Assembly: GCA_033239125.1 (NCBI GenBank)
Contig: BSWB01000001.1
Span: 137,064,981-137,128,980, forward strand
Direction of reading: 5' to 3'
Source: Fagopyrum homotropicum
Lineage: Eukaryota > Streptophyta > Magnoliopsida > Caryophyllales > Polygonaceae
DNA: 64,000 nt
This document shows, piece by piece, positions 11,750 through 21,619 of the stretch. The position numbers and the translations under genes are program-made. The notes beneath the pieces are model-generated. The model was not told where the DNA came from, searched no databases, and saw only the letters and a list, made by a program, of their open reading frames with translations. The stretch's first letter is position 1, and each line of letters begins with the position of its first letter.

Positions 11750-12420
11750 ATGTAGATTACTATACGACCAAAAAAGGCCGCTATAGCCACGGTGCAGTAG
11801 CCACGAAATAATTCGAGCGTAAATTCGAGGCTAAATTTGACGATTTTACCTACAATGTGGTCTTTCGAGGGTAATTGACAACGAAAAAGCTTTAAAGCAG
11901 GAAACCAAGTTCATGACCATTTACCATCGGAAAATAATGGAGGCTAATTTTGATGGTAAACTCGAGGTTATTTACCCTCGGGAAAAAATGAGGCTATTAT
12001 TCGTAGGCATTTAGCCACAAATACCAAGTTCAAGAGCAAATTCAAGGCCATTTACCAACGAAAATAATGGAGGCTTATTTTGAGGGTAAACTCGATGCTA
12101 TTTACCCTAAGGAAAAAAAAGAGGATAATATTCGTGGCTATTTTGCCACGAAAGACAAATTTGAGGGCAAATTCAAGGCTATTTACACATAGGAAAAAGG
12201 TGAGGCTAATATAGAAGGTAAGTCAAGGCTATTTACCCACGATGAAGCAATGAGCCTAAATTTGAGAGTAAAGTCAAGGTTATTTGCGCACAAAGTGACT
12301 TTTGAGTCAATATTTATTGCTACATAACCTCAAATATTCGCTCCAACTATGTTAGAATATAAACTCGTGGTCACTTAGCCTCATTCAATGGTCATGGTTA
12401 GATTAAAGCTAGATAATTTA
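11750..12420. repeat. Degenerate iterated repeats, possibly CACTA-type subterminal DNA
   Basis: Phrases such as GAGGCTAATTTTGA, CAAGGCTATTTACC and GGAAAAAATGAGGCTA recur in varied order every 60-140 bases. The left edge (TACTATACGACC, then AAAAAAGGCC) loosely resembles a decayed CACTA terminus. No transposase is visible. This could be a non-autonomous CACTA or another element with subterminal repeats. Confidence 0.45.
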
Positions 12421-12784
12421 GTCCCAAAGTATTTAAGTGGCTATATTTATCTTTGTATCACTTCTATAAGTGTCAATGTAGTGTACAGTTGCTAAGAAGC
12501 TTCACTGCCAAGAAAATTGTAAAGTCTTCCACCAAAAAAGAAAAAGAAAATTGTATAGTACTGACATACAAAATCATACCAAATTGCATACACATTCAAG
12601 ATTGAAAGTTCCGATGTGGTAGAACTGAAGTACTATCGGTTCAGCTTAACAAATCGTGAGATGTTCAGGAATTGGGCCAGAAGACTATCACTCATTGAGA
12701 CCAACGTAAAAACGAACCGAGATATACATAGGGTTTTGGACACGAGACTAACACTCGTGTGAACCAAGTTTAGACATAATAAAT

Positions 12785-12885
12785 AACATCAAGAAGAGTA
12801 GAAAAAGGACAAAGAGCTTGCTAGGAGTTCTAGATACATATGACATGAGAAGGCTCTTTGTCCTTTTTCTACTCTTCTTGATGTT
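12785..12885. repeat. Perfect 33-bp inverted repeat with 35-base spacer
   Basis: The arm at 12785-12817 is the exact reverse complement of 12853-12885. A 16-base direct repeat (GTTCTAGATACATATG) also occurs at 12827-12842 and 12883-12898, overlapping the right arm. The structure sits at the truncated end of the LINE fragment. Confidence 0.95.
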
Positions 12886-12889
12886 CTAG

Positions 12890-13499
12890 ATACATATGTA
12901 TCTAATTCTATTTCAACACAAATCCGAATAAATCTTCCTCTATTGAAATGTAGCGTTTTCGGATCAATCGATATGGGTAGGCCAACTCCTACCGACAGAT
13001 GAGTGCTTCATGGTACCATTGCACAGGAACTCCGGTTATCCTTATCCATGTAGGTTCTGAAGTAATTGGGTTCGAAGTGACAAAATCGGGTGACCAACGC
13101 TTCATGATAAGACACCTACCAAACACTGCCCATGGTCCTCCTGTGAGCACCATCAAGAGTTCATTCTCACTTTTGAACCTTGCAAGAAAATAGTTATTCT
13201 CTAAATTCATAACCTGTAAATTCTCTCCGCACTTCCAGAGCTCTCTGATTTTTCTCTCCATAACCGGGAAAACGATAGGGTAACCCATAACTTTAAAGAC
13301 TAACGAGTTACTCCATCGCTCCTCAAGGTCGTCAGCAATCTCTTTCGCTATTTCAATCACGGGGTCTCCTTCATCTCCGAACGGATAGTTGACGGTAACC
13401 CGATCTTCAATGAATTCTCTAGTAATCTTATCCTTAATACTATTAGAGTTTTGGACCCCTCCAATAACCTGGCTCCAGGTTTTTGGTGGAGCCAAGGTG
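12890..13499 (-). pseudogene. LINE ORF1 fragment (C-terminal half, DUF4283 domain)
   Basis: Minus-strand remnant of a LINE ORF1, the nucleic-acid-binding protein of plant non-LTR retrotransposons. It resembles the ORF1 at 54708-56150 closely: both have the VFKV(M/I)G(F/Y)PI segment, PVMERKIRELWK, TGGPW(A/S)VFGRC and then W(I/T)RI-type sequence. A frameshift near 12989 moves the rest (GVG, then DPKTL, NRGRF, CVEI) to another frame before the similarity ends near 12890. The N-terminal part was moved to 23467-23787 by insertion of the LARD-like element. Confidence 0.85.
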
Positions 13500-13504
13500 C
13501 TCTT
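13500..13504. other. Target-site duplication CTCTT (left copy)
   Basis: CTCTT directly precedes the LTR start and recurs at 23462-23466 directly after the other LTR. This proves one insertion event with five-base staggered cuts. Confidence 0.95.
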
Positions 13505-15337
13505 TGATAGCATGAATTATTGTCTATATTTTGGAACTTGTTTAGACGTTTTATCTTCAATAATCTCCATGTTTGAATGTATATTATGTGATTATATTGT
13601 TGTTTCATCTACCTTTGCGGAAATCGAGATCTACACCAAGTTTCGTTGTAATCGTAGGTAAAATGGCACATTTTGGACTAAAATGGAGCTAAAGGAGCTA
13701 AGGAGTCATTTGAGCTACATTTTAGAGCTTAAGGAAGAACTCAGGAAGCTTGAAATTAACAAAGAAGATTTACTTTGGACCAGATTTAAGAGATTTCACA
13801 TTCAGTTTAGAGTCACCTCGGTCAGCTACTGTACCATCTCGACCGAGGTGATCCCGAGGAGCGTCTCGACCGAGGCGAATACTCTGACGCGGCGAGATCG
13901 TTTATTCTTGGCTGAGATCTTTTATTTTTGGAAGGAGAGATCTTATATTTTTGGGCTGGATTTCTGGAAGGAAGATCATATATTTGGAAAATCTATTTTG
14001 GAGATAAGATATATTTTTATTAGGAAATTATCTTTTAAGATATTTCCTATAAAATTATCTTAGGAAGATATTTATTTTAGGAGATAAGATATATTTTATT
14101 AGGAAATTATCTTTTTAAGATATCTTATCTTTGGAAGATAATTCTCATATATAAAGGGTTGGATTTTCCACAATTCACCCACCTTCGGATCACCGAATGC
14201 TTATACATGCTTAGAGCATCCAGCAGTTGGGAAGGATTTTTGGAAGGTTGAAGGAAGGAAGTTGATAGCTTTTATAGATTTTGTGAAGGGTTTTGTAAGA
14301 TTCTCTTAGATTCCCTTCTTGTTGATTGTCTTATTGGATTGTGATCCAAGGAACGCTTGTTTGTTTGATAATTGATTCAGTTATTGAAGCCTTGTTCTTA
14401 AGGTTTTTGTGTTCAATTATTTACCTTCTTCCCTTATATTGATTATTGCTTTCATGATAATGATTGACTAATTTCTTTGTGTGATTCTAGGGTGATTGGC
14501 TGAAGGTTGTGGAAAAACAATGATAGAATAATCTTAAATTCCAGTAGGACCCTGAAAGCTCGAGTCTTTATCCTTAACCCTAGAACATCTCGCTCAGTCG
14601 ATCAACATCTCGGCCGGGGTGGAATTCGTCTGACCGAGGTGACTTTTCTTATCCGAAACTGAGAGTTAAGTGTTAGAGTTTGCCAAATCCTATTCTTCTT
14701 ATACCTTTCCTGGTTCAATGCAAACCTAGGATGAGACTTACCCGGTAATTCCTTTGTTTGTTTACCCATGATCATAAGTGTAGGTAATAAAGGTTTATCC
14801 TTTATTGGGGTTTGAGTGTGCTTTCATTCCATCTTTGTGAGTTAGCCTGAGACTTACCCGGTAAAGGTTGATTCTATTCCCTTAGTTGGAGTTTTAGTTT
14901 GAGGTTATAGTTCTTTTCCTTAATTCCTTGAGACTTACCCGGTAATAGGAGTTGCGGTTTGGGATTAGTGAGTAGTGAGACTTACCCGGTGATCTATTCC
15001 ACTTTAGAAACACCTTCCCTTTGCAAAAAAATCTCAGTTTTGTCCGCTTTATCTTTAGATCTTGAGTTGGAACCACAACTAGATGCTTTAATCCCTAGAA
15101 TTGCATATTTTCCTTAATTGATTGTTTATCATCTTTGATTATTTTAATTGCTTTTGTGGTTAGTAATTACATAGATAACCTATACTTGCTTTGTTTCACC
15201 TAAGTCCCTGAGAACGACACCCCAGAATTCTTGCTTTTTACTACGATTGACCCGTACACTGCGGGTTCGCATCCTTGTTTTTAGCATACATCTTGGGTTA
15301 TAAATTTAAAGCTTGCACACACCATTTGGAGCGAACA
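13505..15337 (+). repeat. 5' LTR of the LARD-like element (1833 bp)
   Basis: Starts TGATAGCATG and ends GGAGCGAACA. It pairs with 21620-23461 with few differences by eye, indicating a fairly recent insertion. It contains four copies of GAGACTTACCCGGTAA/GA starting at 14733, 14849, 14930 and 14977, and several CTCGACCGAGG words near 13815-13875 and 14590-14640. The small ORFs are not convincing genes. Confidence 0.93.
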
Positions 15338-15343
15338 AGTTTT

Positions 15344-15361
15344 TGGCGCCGTTACCGGGGA
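15344..15361 (+). other. Primer-binding site (tRNA-Asp type)
   Basis: TGGCGCCGTTACCGGGGA, six bases after the LTR end. It is one base from the TGGCGCCGTTGCCGGGGA used by Athila-type elements, which is complementary to the 3' end of tRNA-Asp. Confidence 0.9.
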
Positions 15362-15542
15362 CTTGGTCTAGACCGAGCCGGTTGCGGTTGTCTTTCAGGG
15401 CTATTTCCCCTGTCGCTACTAACCATTCTACTTGAGTGTTCTTGCAGATTTGTGTTCTTAGGTACATACGAAGTTCTCAATGGAATAGAGTTTCGCCAAA
15501 GAACAAGTTTTCCTATGAGTTTTGTAGTTTTCAGGATATTCG

Positions 15543-16381
15543 ATGACTACATTTGATCCGGCCTGGATAGCAAGACAAAGTGCTAAGGCGGACCATTATG
15601 AATACTTGGAAGGGAAATATTCCTTCTATTGGTTTAACAGTGAAAGGGAAAGAGAAAAGGTCATTGAGAAGGAGCTTGCGATATGAGATGAGCTGCATAT
15701 CCCTAGAAAGATTTATGAGCAACCTCTTGAAGATTCGCTTGAATCAAAATTGGAGAAGATGATGAAGAAGTTGGAGGAGCTCAAGGAAAGCACCCTATCC
15801 TATGCTAAGCCGAAAGAGGAGCATAAGGAAGCGCTGCAAGTTTCAAGCATTCCTCCAATCGAACCAGAAGTTTCTCCTGAAGCTTTTGAGGAAAAGGAAG
15901 ATGTGGAAGATCTCGATCCAACTATTGAGACTTCGGCCGAGGTGAAAGAGAGATCGGCCGAGGTGGAAGAGAGATCGGCCGAGATTGAAGAAGAATCTGT
16001 AGAACTGGAAGTGGAAGATGTAGAGAACCTTGGCCAAATTACTGAGATTGTGGCCAAGGTGGAAGAAAGATCAACTGAGTTGGGAAAGATTTCATGTGTG
16101 GATTATCAACCTAACATGAAACTTGTCCCAAGCTTTGGAAAACTTTATAATGTGCCTTCTCTTACTCCCTTTGAAATTCCTACTAAAGTTCTAGATTTCT
16201 TCAGGGATGCACCGAAGAGTTGGAGGTCTCTTCCGAAAGAACCTCCTAAGATCAAGATAAAACCTCCATTGAATTTGTTGGAAGAAGATGCTCCTTGGAT
16301 TAAAAGGAGTGGAGCTAGCAAGCACTTCACCGCTAAGGCAATGAAGTGCTATTTGTTCAAGTATGGGGTCACTAACGTGAC
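15543..16381 (+). pseudogene. LARD ORF of unknown function, 5' part (split by solo LTR)
   Basis: I do not recognise this protein. The frame begins at ATG 15543, has one in-frame TGA at 15684-15686, and continues to 16381, where the solo LTR interrupts it. After the LTR the same frame resumes at 19638 and ends at TGA near 19749, giving roughly 315 codons in all. It is highly charged, with a likely coiled-coil (EKMMKKLEELKE, near 15750) and a Glu-rich repeat (AEVKERSAEVEERSAEIEEE). A Pro-rich segment with basic residues (LPKEPPKIKIKPPLNL) follows. It sits where gag would normally be. It could be a reduced gag, the extra ORF1 known in Tat/Ogre elements, or captured host sequence; the sequence alone does not decide. 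Confidence 0.6.
16377..16381. other. Target-site duplication GTGAC (left copy)
   Basis: GTGAC at 16377-16381 is repeated at 19633-19637 immediately after the solo LTR. Confidence 0.95.
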
Positions 16382-19300
16382 TGTAATATCCAGAATTTTT
16401 ATTCCGTTCATTTCTATAACAAACCCGATCTCGATCAGTTGATCCATATCCGTCTACTTAGTTAGACACATTATTATAAAATTTATCATTTTATGTAGAT
16501 TTCCTTCACATAAAATGATAGAATCTCTTAAAAGTTTATCATTTTATGTAGCTTACCTTCACATAAAATAATAAGTTTAGCCCTAATTTAGAATATGACA
16601 AGGCCCGGACAAGTCGGTGACGAAGCTGTGACAAGGCCAGACAAGGCTGTGACGAAGCTGTGACAAGGCCAGACAAGGCTGTGACGAGTCTGTGACAAGG
16701 CCAGACAAGGCTGTGACAAGTCTGTGACAAGTCTGTGACAAGCCCAGACAGGCTGTTGACAGCCCAGCGCCCAATGTCCGCCTCAGCCCGCTTGTCCGCA
16801 GCCCAGCGTCTAGTCCAGCGGAGTGTGCAGCTGCCTTACCTTCTTCAGCCAGCGTCAAGCCCAACAGCAGCTTGCCAGTGTGCCCAACGTCCCCTTCAGC
16901 CCAGCAGCGCCAGCCCAGCGTGCGTAGCCTTTCCCTCAGCCCAGTGTGTAGCCTGCTAGCCGCCAGCCCAGAATACCCAGCCTGCTAGCCTCGCGTCCAG
17001 CCCAGCAGGAGTGAAGAGAAACTGGCCGTCGATAGCTGCAGCCCATGAAGATCCACGCTGCTGAAGAGCGTTACACATAAGGTAACTGTCCGGATTTCAA
17101 GCCAGATCTCAAGCGTATTCCGATCTCCTTCCTTGTGCGCTGCGAGTGTTATTTCCGTCCAGATTCACAAACACACCTCCTCCCTTCTGTCTACGGATTT
17201 CAGCAGCAACAGGCGGCCTTACCTTCCTCTCTTGCTGATCGAACGCTCCAACTGCAGTAGCATACGCTCCTCTTGTTGCTGCAACAACAAACGGCCGATT
17301 GACCCACTAGGTAAGCACCATCACCTTCCCTCTTTTGTTCCTATCGACTGAGTGTAATCAACCTTCCTGGATTGTTCTGGGCACGAACAGGAAGTACATA
17401 ACATCTCCCTATCACACTTCTGTCGAGTACTAGTGCAGAAGATCCAAACATCTCGCTCAAGTCATGAATTAGGGTAAGGGTGATACTCTTCTCTTTCTTG
17501 CACTTCCTTCCACATATTCCATGTCTAATGAATGCCTATTATATGTCCTAATCATGCCCAGAACTTCCATAGAAGAAACTGTGAAGATAGAGGCGTTTCT
17601 GAATTTTTTTAGAAGGGACGAGCAGTGAACTTCGGGTCCAGATTTGGGTACGTTAGACTCTTCTTTTGAGGCTGATTTTCGGGTATGTCGTAGTCAGTGT
17701 TGCATAGTATATCATACTAAAATTTGGGAACAATCGGAGTTACGGTGTGAGAGTTATAGTACCCCGAAGTTGGCTATTCATGCAGTTTTTCGTTTAGAAT
17801 GCTGAGTTGAGGAAATTTGCTTGAGATACAGTTTTGTGGAATAAATTTGGAGGGGTTATTGACTTCTGTTAGACTTGAATTTCGGACAAGTTATAGTTGA
17901 TATAGTATAGTAGATCATACTAAAATTTCAGAGGAATCCATGTTATGGTTTGAGAGATATGAGGTTTCAAAGTTCAGTTTTATAAATGTGCTGAGTTGAG
18001 AAAAACAGCATGGGATGCTGTTTTGTGAGATAGTTTAAAATAGGCTTTTGATCTCTGTTAGGCTTGAATTTTTGATATGATATAGTTGACATCTTGTTGT
18101 AGATCATATTAAATTTTGGGAAGAATCGGAGTTACGGTTTGAGAGTTATTGTGTTTCAAAGTTGACGTTTTTATATATGTGCTGAGTGTTGGGGGAAAAC
18201 AGCAAGTGATGCTGTTTTGTGAGACGATTTTGAATAAGCTCTTGATATCCTTTCTGGCTGAATTTTGGATATATTATAGGTAAGATTTTATAGTAGAACA
18301 TATCAAAATTTGGGATAAATCCAGTGAGTGGTTTAGGAGTTATGATTTTTCAAAGTATACTCAGATTTTGGCTAAGTATAGAATTTGTAAAGAGAGTAGT
18401 CAACTTTAGGAATTTTTATAAAACTGTTGAATGAACAGTTTGGAGAAATTCTTTCTCCTAAAGTTAGATAGGACATCATAGATAATCTAGGGATTTAAGT
18501 CGGAATTTTCATAAGCGGATACGAATTTTATATTTGGAATCGAAGTTAGACCTTTACGATTTCCCGGAAAATAGTAACATAGGAAAAATGTCAGCTTGGA
18601 ACCCAACGAAACTTTGGGAGTTAGAATATGATTTTAGAATCTCAAATAGGAGTTTAGACATGAATTTTAGAATTTTCGGGAATTTCGGGACCAAGGGTAA
18701 AATGGTCATTTTACCCTAAATTAATACTGCAACTAGTTATGTCTTAATATATTATTCTATTTTAGAAGTCTTAGACTTCTAACTACGTAGGAGTGTGCTA
18801 ATGCACTTATCTCCTTTGACAGGCAACTGAGTTGCTACAGTTTACAGAGCGAGTTGGTTTACAGAGAGTCGAGCGTTATATCAGGTAAGTCCTTTGGGCT
18901 TACTTAGCTGACTGCTAAATATGAGTATAAATGATGATGGTGGTGTGTGATTGAAATGTTAGAGAGATAGGTTGTGATATATAATTACCGACCTATATTT
19001 TGGCCTAAGAGTAACGGGCGGTGGCATTCTGCTCAGTAGCTCGCGGGGCGCTGGGGGTTTCTTTCGGGACTAGTCCATACGTGGTTTGTAGTGATGCTAC
19101 CAGTGGAAGTCAGCTAGACCTACACCAGTTGGATAAGGAACGGAGGCGAGAACTAATAATAATTCTCGTGCCACAATTTAAATTGAATAATGTGAATCAC
19201 TTAAATAATAGATAATAAACGGTTGAGTGCCAGCATGATGTTTGTTTATTTTGTTTTTGCTTGTGTTTGTGCTGTTATCATTTTGCTTATATTTGGATAG

Positions 19301-19632
19301 TTAGCTAACGGTTTATCCGTGTTGTAGATCTGTAGAGATAGACAGTTGCAGAGAGATCCGGAACGGATGGTCAGCCGGGTCCACGTACTCATTAGATGGG
19401 GACGGGGGAGTCTTCCATACGTCATGCATGTTATGTATCTTTATATAATTGTTTGTAAGGCTGTCACATGTGTACGTTTATACCATTAAAAATATTATGT
19501 TTTAGAAGTTGTTTTAAATACATTTGTGCCTTGTTGTAAGATCCAAGTAATGTTGTTGTTAAACCAAGGTCGGGACCCATTGTGAGGTCCTAACCAGTAG
19601 CTCCCCGAGTTCCGAGAATTTGGGGTGTTACA
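16382..19632 (+). repeat. Solo gypsy LTR (3251 bp) inserted in the LARD ORF
   Basis: Runs from TGTAATATCC to GGGGTGTTACA with a five-base GTGAC duplication on both sides, and no PBS or internal sequence. It therefore arose by recombination between the two LTRs of a once-complete element. It belongs to the same family as 35495-38449. Inside are two small hairpins (16484-16573), a tandem array (16598-16750), three to four diverged repeats of about 195 bp (17640-18360), the covarying hairpin (18002-18024) and the intron-like signals (donor 18885, acceptor 19327). Confidence 0.95.
16598..16750 (+). repeat. Tandem array inside the solo LTR
   Basis: About four copies of a GACAAGGCCAGACAAGGCTG-type unit alternate with variants of GTGACGAAGCTGT and GTGACAAGTCTGT, period roughly 32-40 bases. 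It grades into a CAGCCCAGCG-rich stretch up to about 17000. Confidence 0.85.
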
Positions 19633-19637
19633 GTGAC

Positions 19638-19749
19638 AAAGACCTTGTACTATCCCCAAGCTGAAGATGGGGAAGCTACTAGAATCCTCGAGAAGCTGTT
19701 TTCTCGATCAAGGAAAGGATGGGACGAAGGACTGAGTTATGTCCCATGA
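19638..19749 (+). pseudogene. LARD ORF, 3' part
   Basis: Continuation of the frame that starts at 15543, displaced by the solo LTR. It keeps the frame set at 16381 once the inserted LTR and the duplicated GTGAC are removed, and ends in TGA at about 19747-19749. Frame continuity across the scar supports the view that this was one gene when the LTR landed. Confidence 0.65.
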
Positions 19750-19927
19750 AAGCATAGGAAGACCGGTAGGATTCTGGTAAGAACCAAACCGTACAAGCTT
19801 GTACGTAGGAGATCCTACCATTTGCCGGTAAAATTAGGAACCGGAACCTTTTTGGAAGAGTTTTATGATGGATGTGATGAGAACTTCAGGATATTCGAGG
19901 TACATTGAGTAATTCTACGGAGAAAGG

Positions 19928-19976
19928 TCCAGCTAGCGACCTTAAACCAAGCGCTTCTTGGGAGGCAACCCAAGGT
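19928..19976 (+). other. Conserved Athila/Tat post-polyprotein block
   Basis: AGCTAGCGACCTTAAACCA followed by AGCGCTTCTTGGGAGGCAA and CCCAAG. Blocks of this form follow the pol stop codon in many plant Athila/Tat elements. CTTGGG...CCCAAG can form a small hairpin. Its presence close to the ORF end shows how much internal sequence this element has lost. From here to about 21600 there is only untranslated element sequence. Confidence 0.75.
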
Positions 19977-20289
19977 ATTGCTTTCTTTTCCCTTTCCTAG
20001 TCTAGCTTTAGATAGTTTGCTTTTACTTTACTTTGCTTTGTTTTTGGCGTCCTAGACAGACAACAAGTTACATCTAAGGAAGGAATACAGCTCAGGAGCT
20101 ACATTGGAATGACAGAAGTTCGAGAAATTGAGAGGACGGAGCTTGACTGAGGCACATCTCGGGTGCAGTCACAGAACCTCGACCGAGATGTTCTTCGCCA
20201 ACCGAGATGATCTTATCTGGGAGCTGTTTCTTATTTTTTTATGCAGTTCAGCATTGTTCGGTGAGTACTCTGTTTCCTTAGACTTATTT

Positions 20290-20335
20290 GACCCATTGGG
20301 ACAATGTGTCCCAAGTATGGGGTATGTGGATGTAT
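20290..20335 (+). other. Conserved Athila/Tat 3' UTR block
   Basis: TTGGGACAATGTGTCCCAA (containing a GGGACA/TGTCCC hairpin), then AGTATGGGGT. It resembles the GGGGACAATG, TTTAAGTTTGGGG signature found downstream of pol in Athila/Tat elements. Confidence 0.65.
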
Positions 20336-21579
20336 TTGACCTTATGTGTATGCTTGTATGACTTGGTTTGGATATTTATGATTTTTCTGCTCTATGTGCT
20401 TATCTGAGGCTACATGCATGCATATAGGTTAATTGATTGAGAAAAACGTCAAAAACTGTTTAAGAAAACAATTTTTATGACCTCGACCGAAGTGCTTCTT
20501 GCCAGACGAGGTGCAGTACCTCGGTTGATTTAGAACATCTCGACCGAGGTGGCTTAACTGAGAGAGTTTTCGAAACGATTTTTGTGCTTCTTATATGGAT
20601 ATGACCTCAGTGAAGATTTTGTTTGCAGACTGGTTTTGTAATCTTTATATGTTTGAAAGGTTTTATAATATGTTTAAGTTGCTAAATGCTTTGTTTGAAA
20701 TTTGTGGCATGTTTAATACTCTATTTTTTTTATCCAAATTATGTTGAATTTGAAGGTTGACACCACATGATGAGTTCTCTCACTTTCTTTCTGGGATGAT
20801 TAAGGCAATTCATTCTCTTCTCTTCTTCTTCTTGATCATGCTTAGCCCCTCATATACATATTTGTCCCCCTTTACCTATCCGGGAATTTGGAAGCAAGCA
20901 AGTGAAAAGAAAAGTTGAGATGTTGGCTGAAAGTTAGAAAGAAACAAATAGGTTTGGGGAAGTCAATCATGATGATGAGTAACTCGGCACCATTCACATA
21001 GCCGGGTGTTTGTGTCTTGCCAAAGTTGGATTGAGCGATATTCCTAACGGGTCATGGTATGTGCATCAAGGGTTTGAGGCATCTCGAGAAATTGATGATT
21101 GCTGATCTCTTAGGCTTCGGTTATTGTGCACCTCTGTCCATGCATCCCAAAAAGTAAAAAAGTAAAAATAAGCAAAACTTATTGGTGGAAGATGTTGAAG
21201 TTCAAAGCAAGTAAAGTGAAGACCCTTTTCCCGGATTCTAGCACCACATTCCCTATATACATCCCACTCTCACACGTTTCTTGACCTTCTCTTGAAAAGA
21301 CCTTGAGACCTCGAGCTTGTTGATTGACTTAGTGGTTTAAACTGGATTATACATGATTAATTTCGATAATTATGATTTATTATGCATTCTATGATTTTAT
21401 GAAAAGATGAACAACTTTTTTGTATTTATTAAATGTTTTGATCATATTTTGATTTTAATTCCATGAAGCATTCTCTTAGAGTGATCTATGAGTGGAGCAC
21501 ACCACCAAAAATGTTTTGAAATACTTTTCATTGATCTTTATGACTTATAATCCATTTTATCTTGTACTTAAGATTTGGA

Positions 21580-21619
21580 ACTTGCTTGGGGACAAGCAAG
21601 GGACAAGTATGAGGTATTT
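21580..21619 (+). other. Polypurine-tract region of the LARD-like element
   Basis: GGGGACAAGCAAGGGACAAG followed by TATGAGGTATTT sits immediately before the 3' LTR. The GGGGACAAGCAA motif is typical of this position in Athila/Tat elements. The purine run is degenerate. Confidence 0.65.

Noticed and set aside
13683..14063. 126-codon frame repeated at 21798-22178
   Set aside because: Both copies are the same place in the two LARD LTRs. The frame covers conserved LTR sequence, and I see no coding signature.
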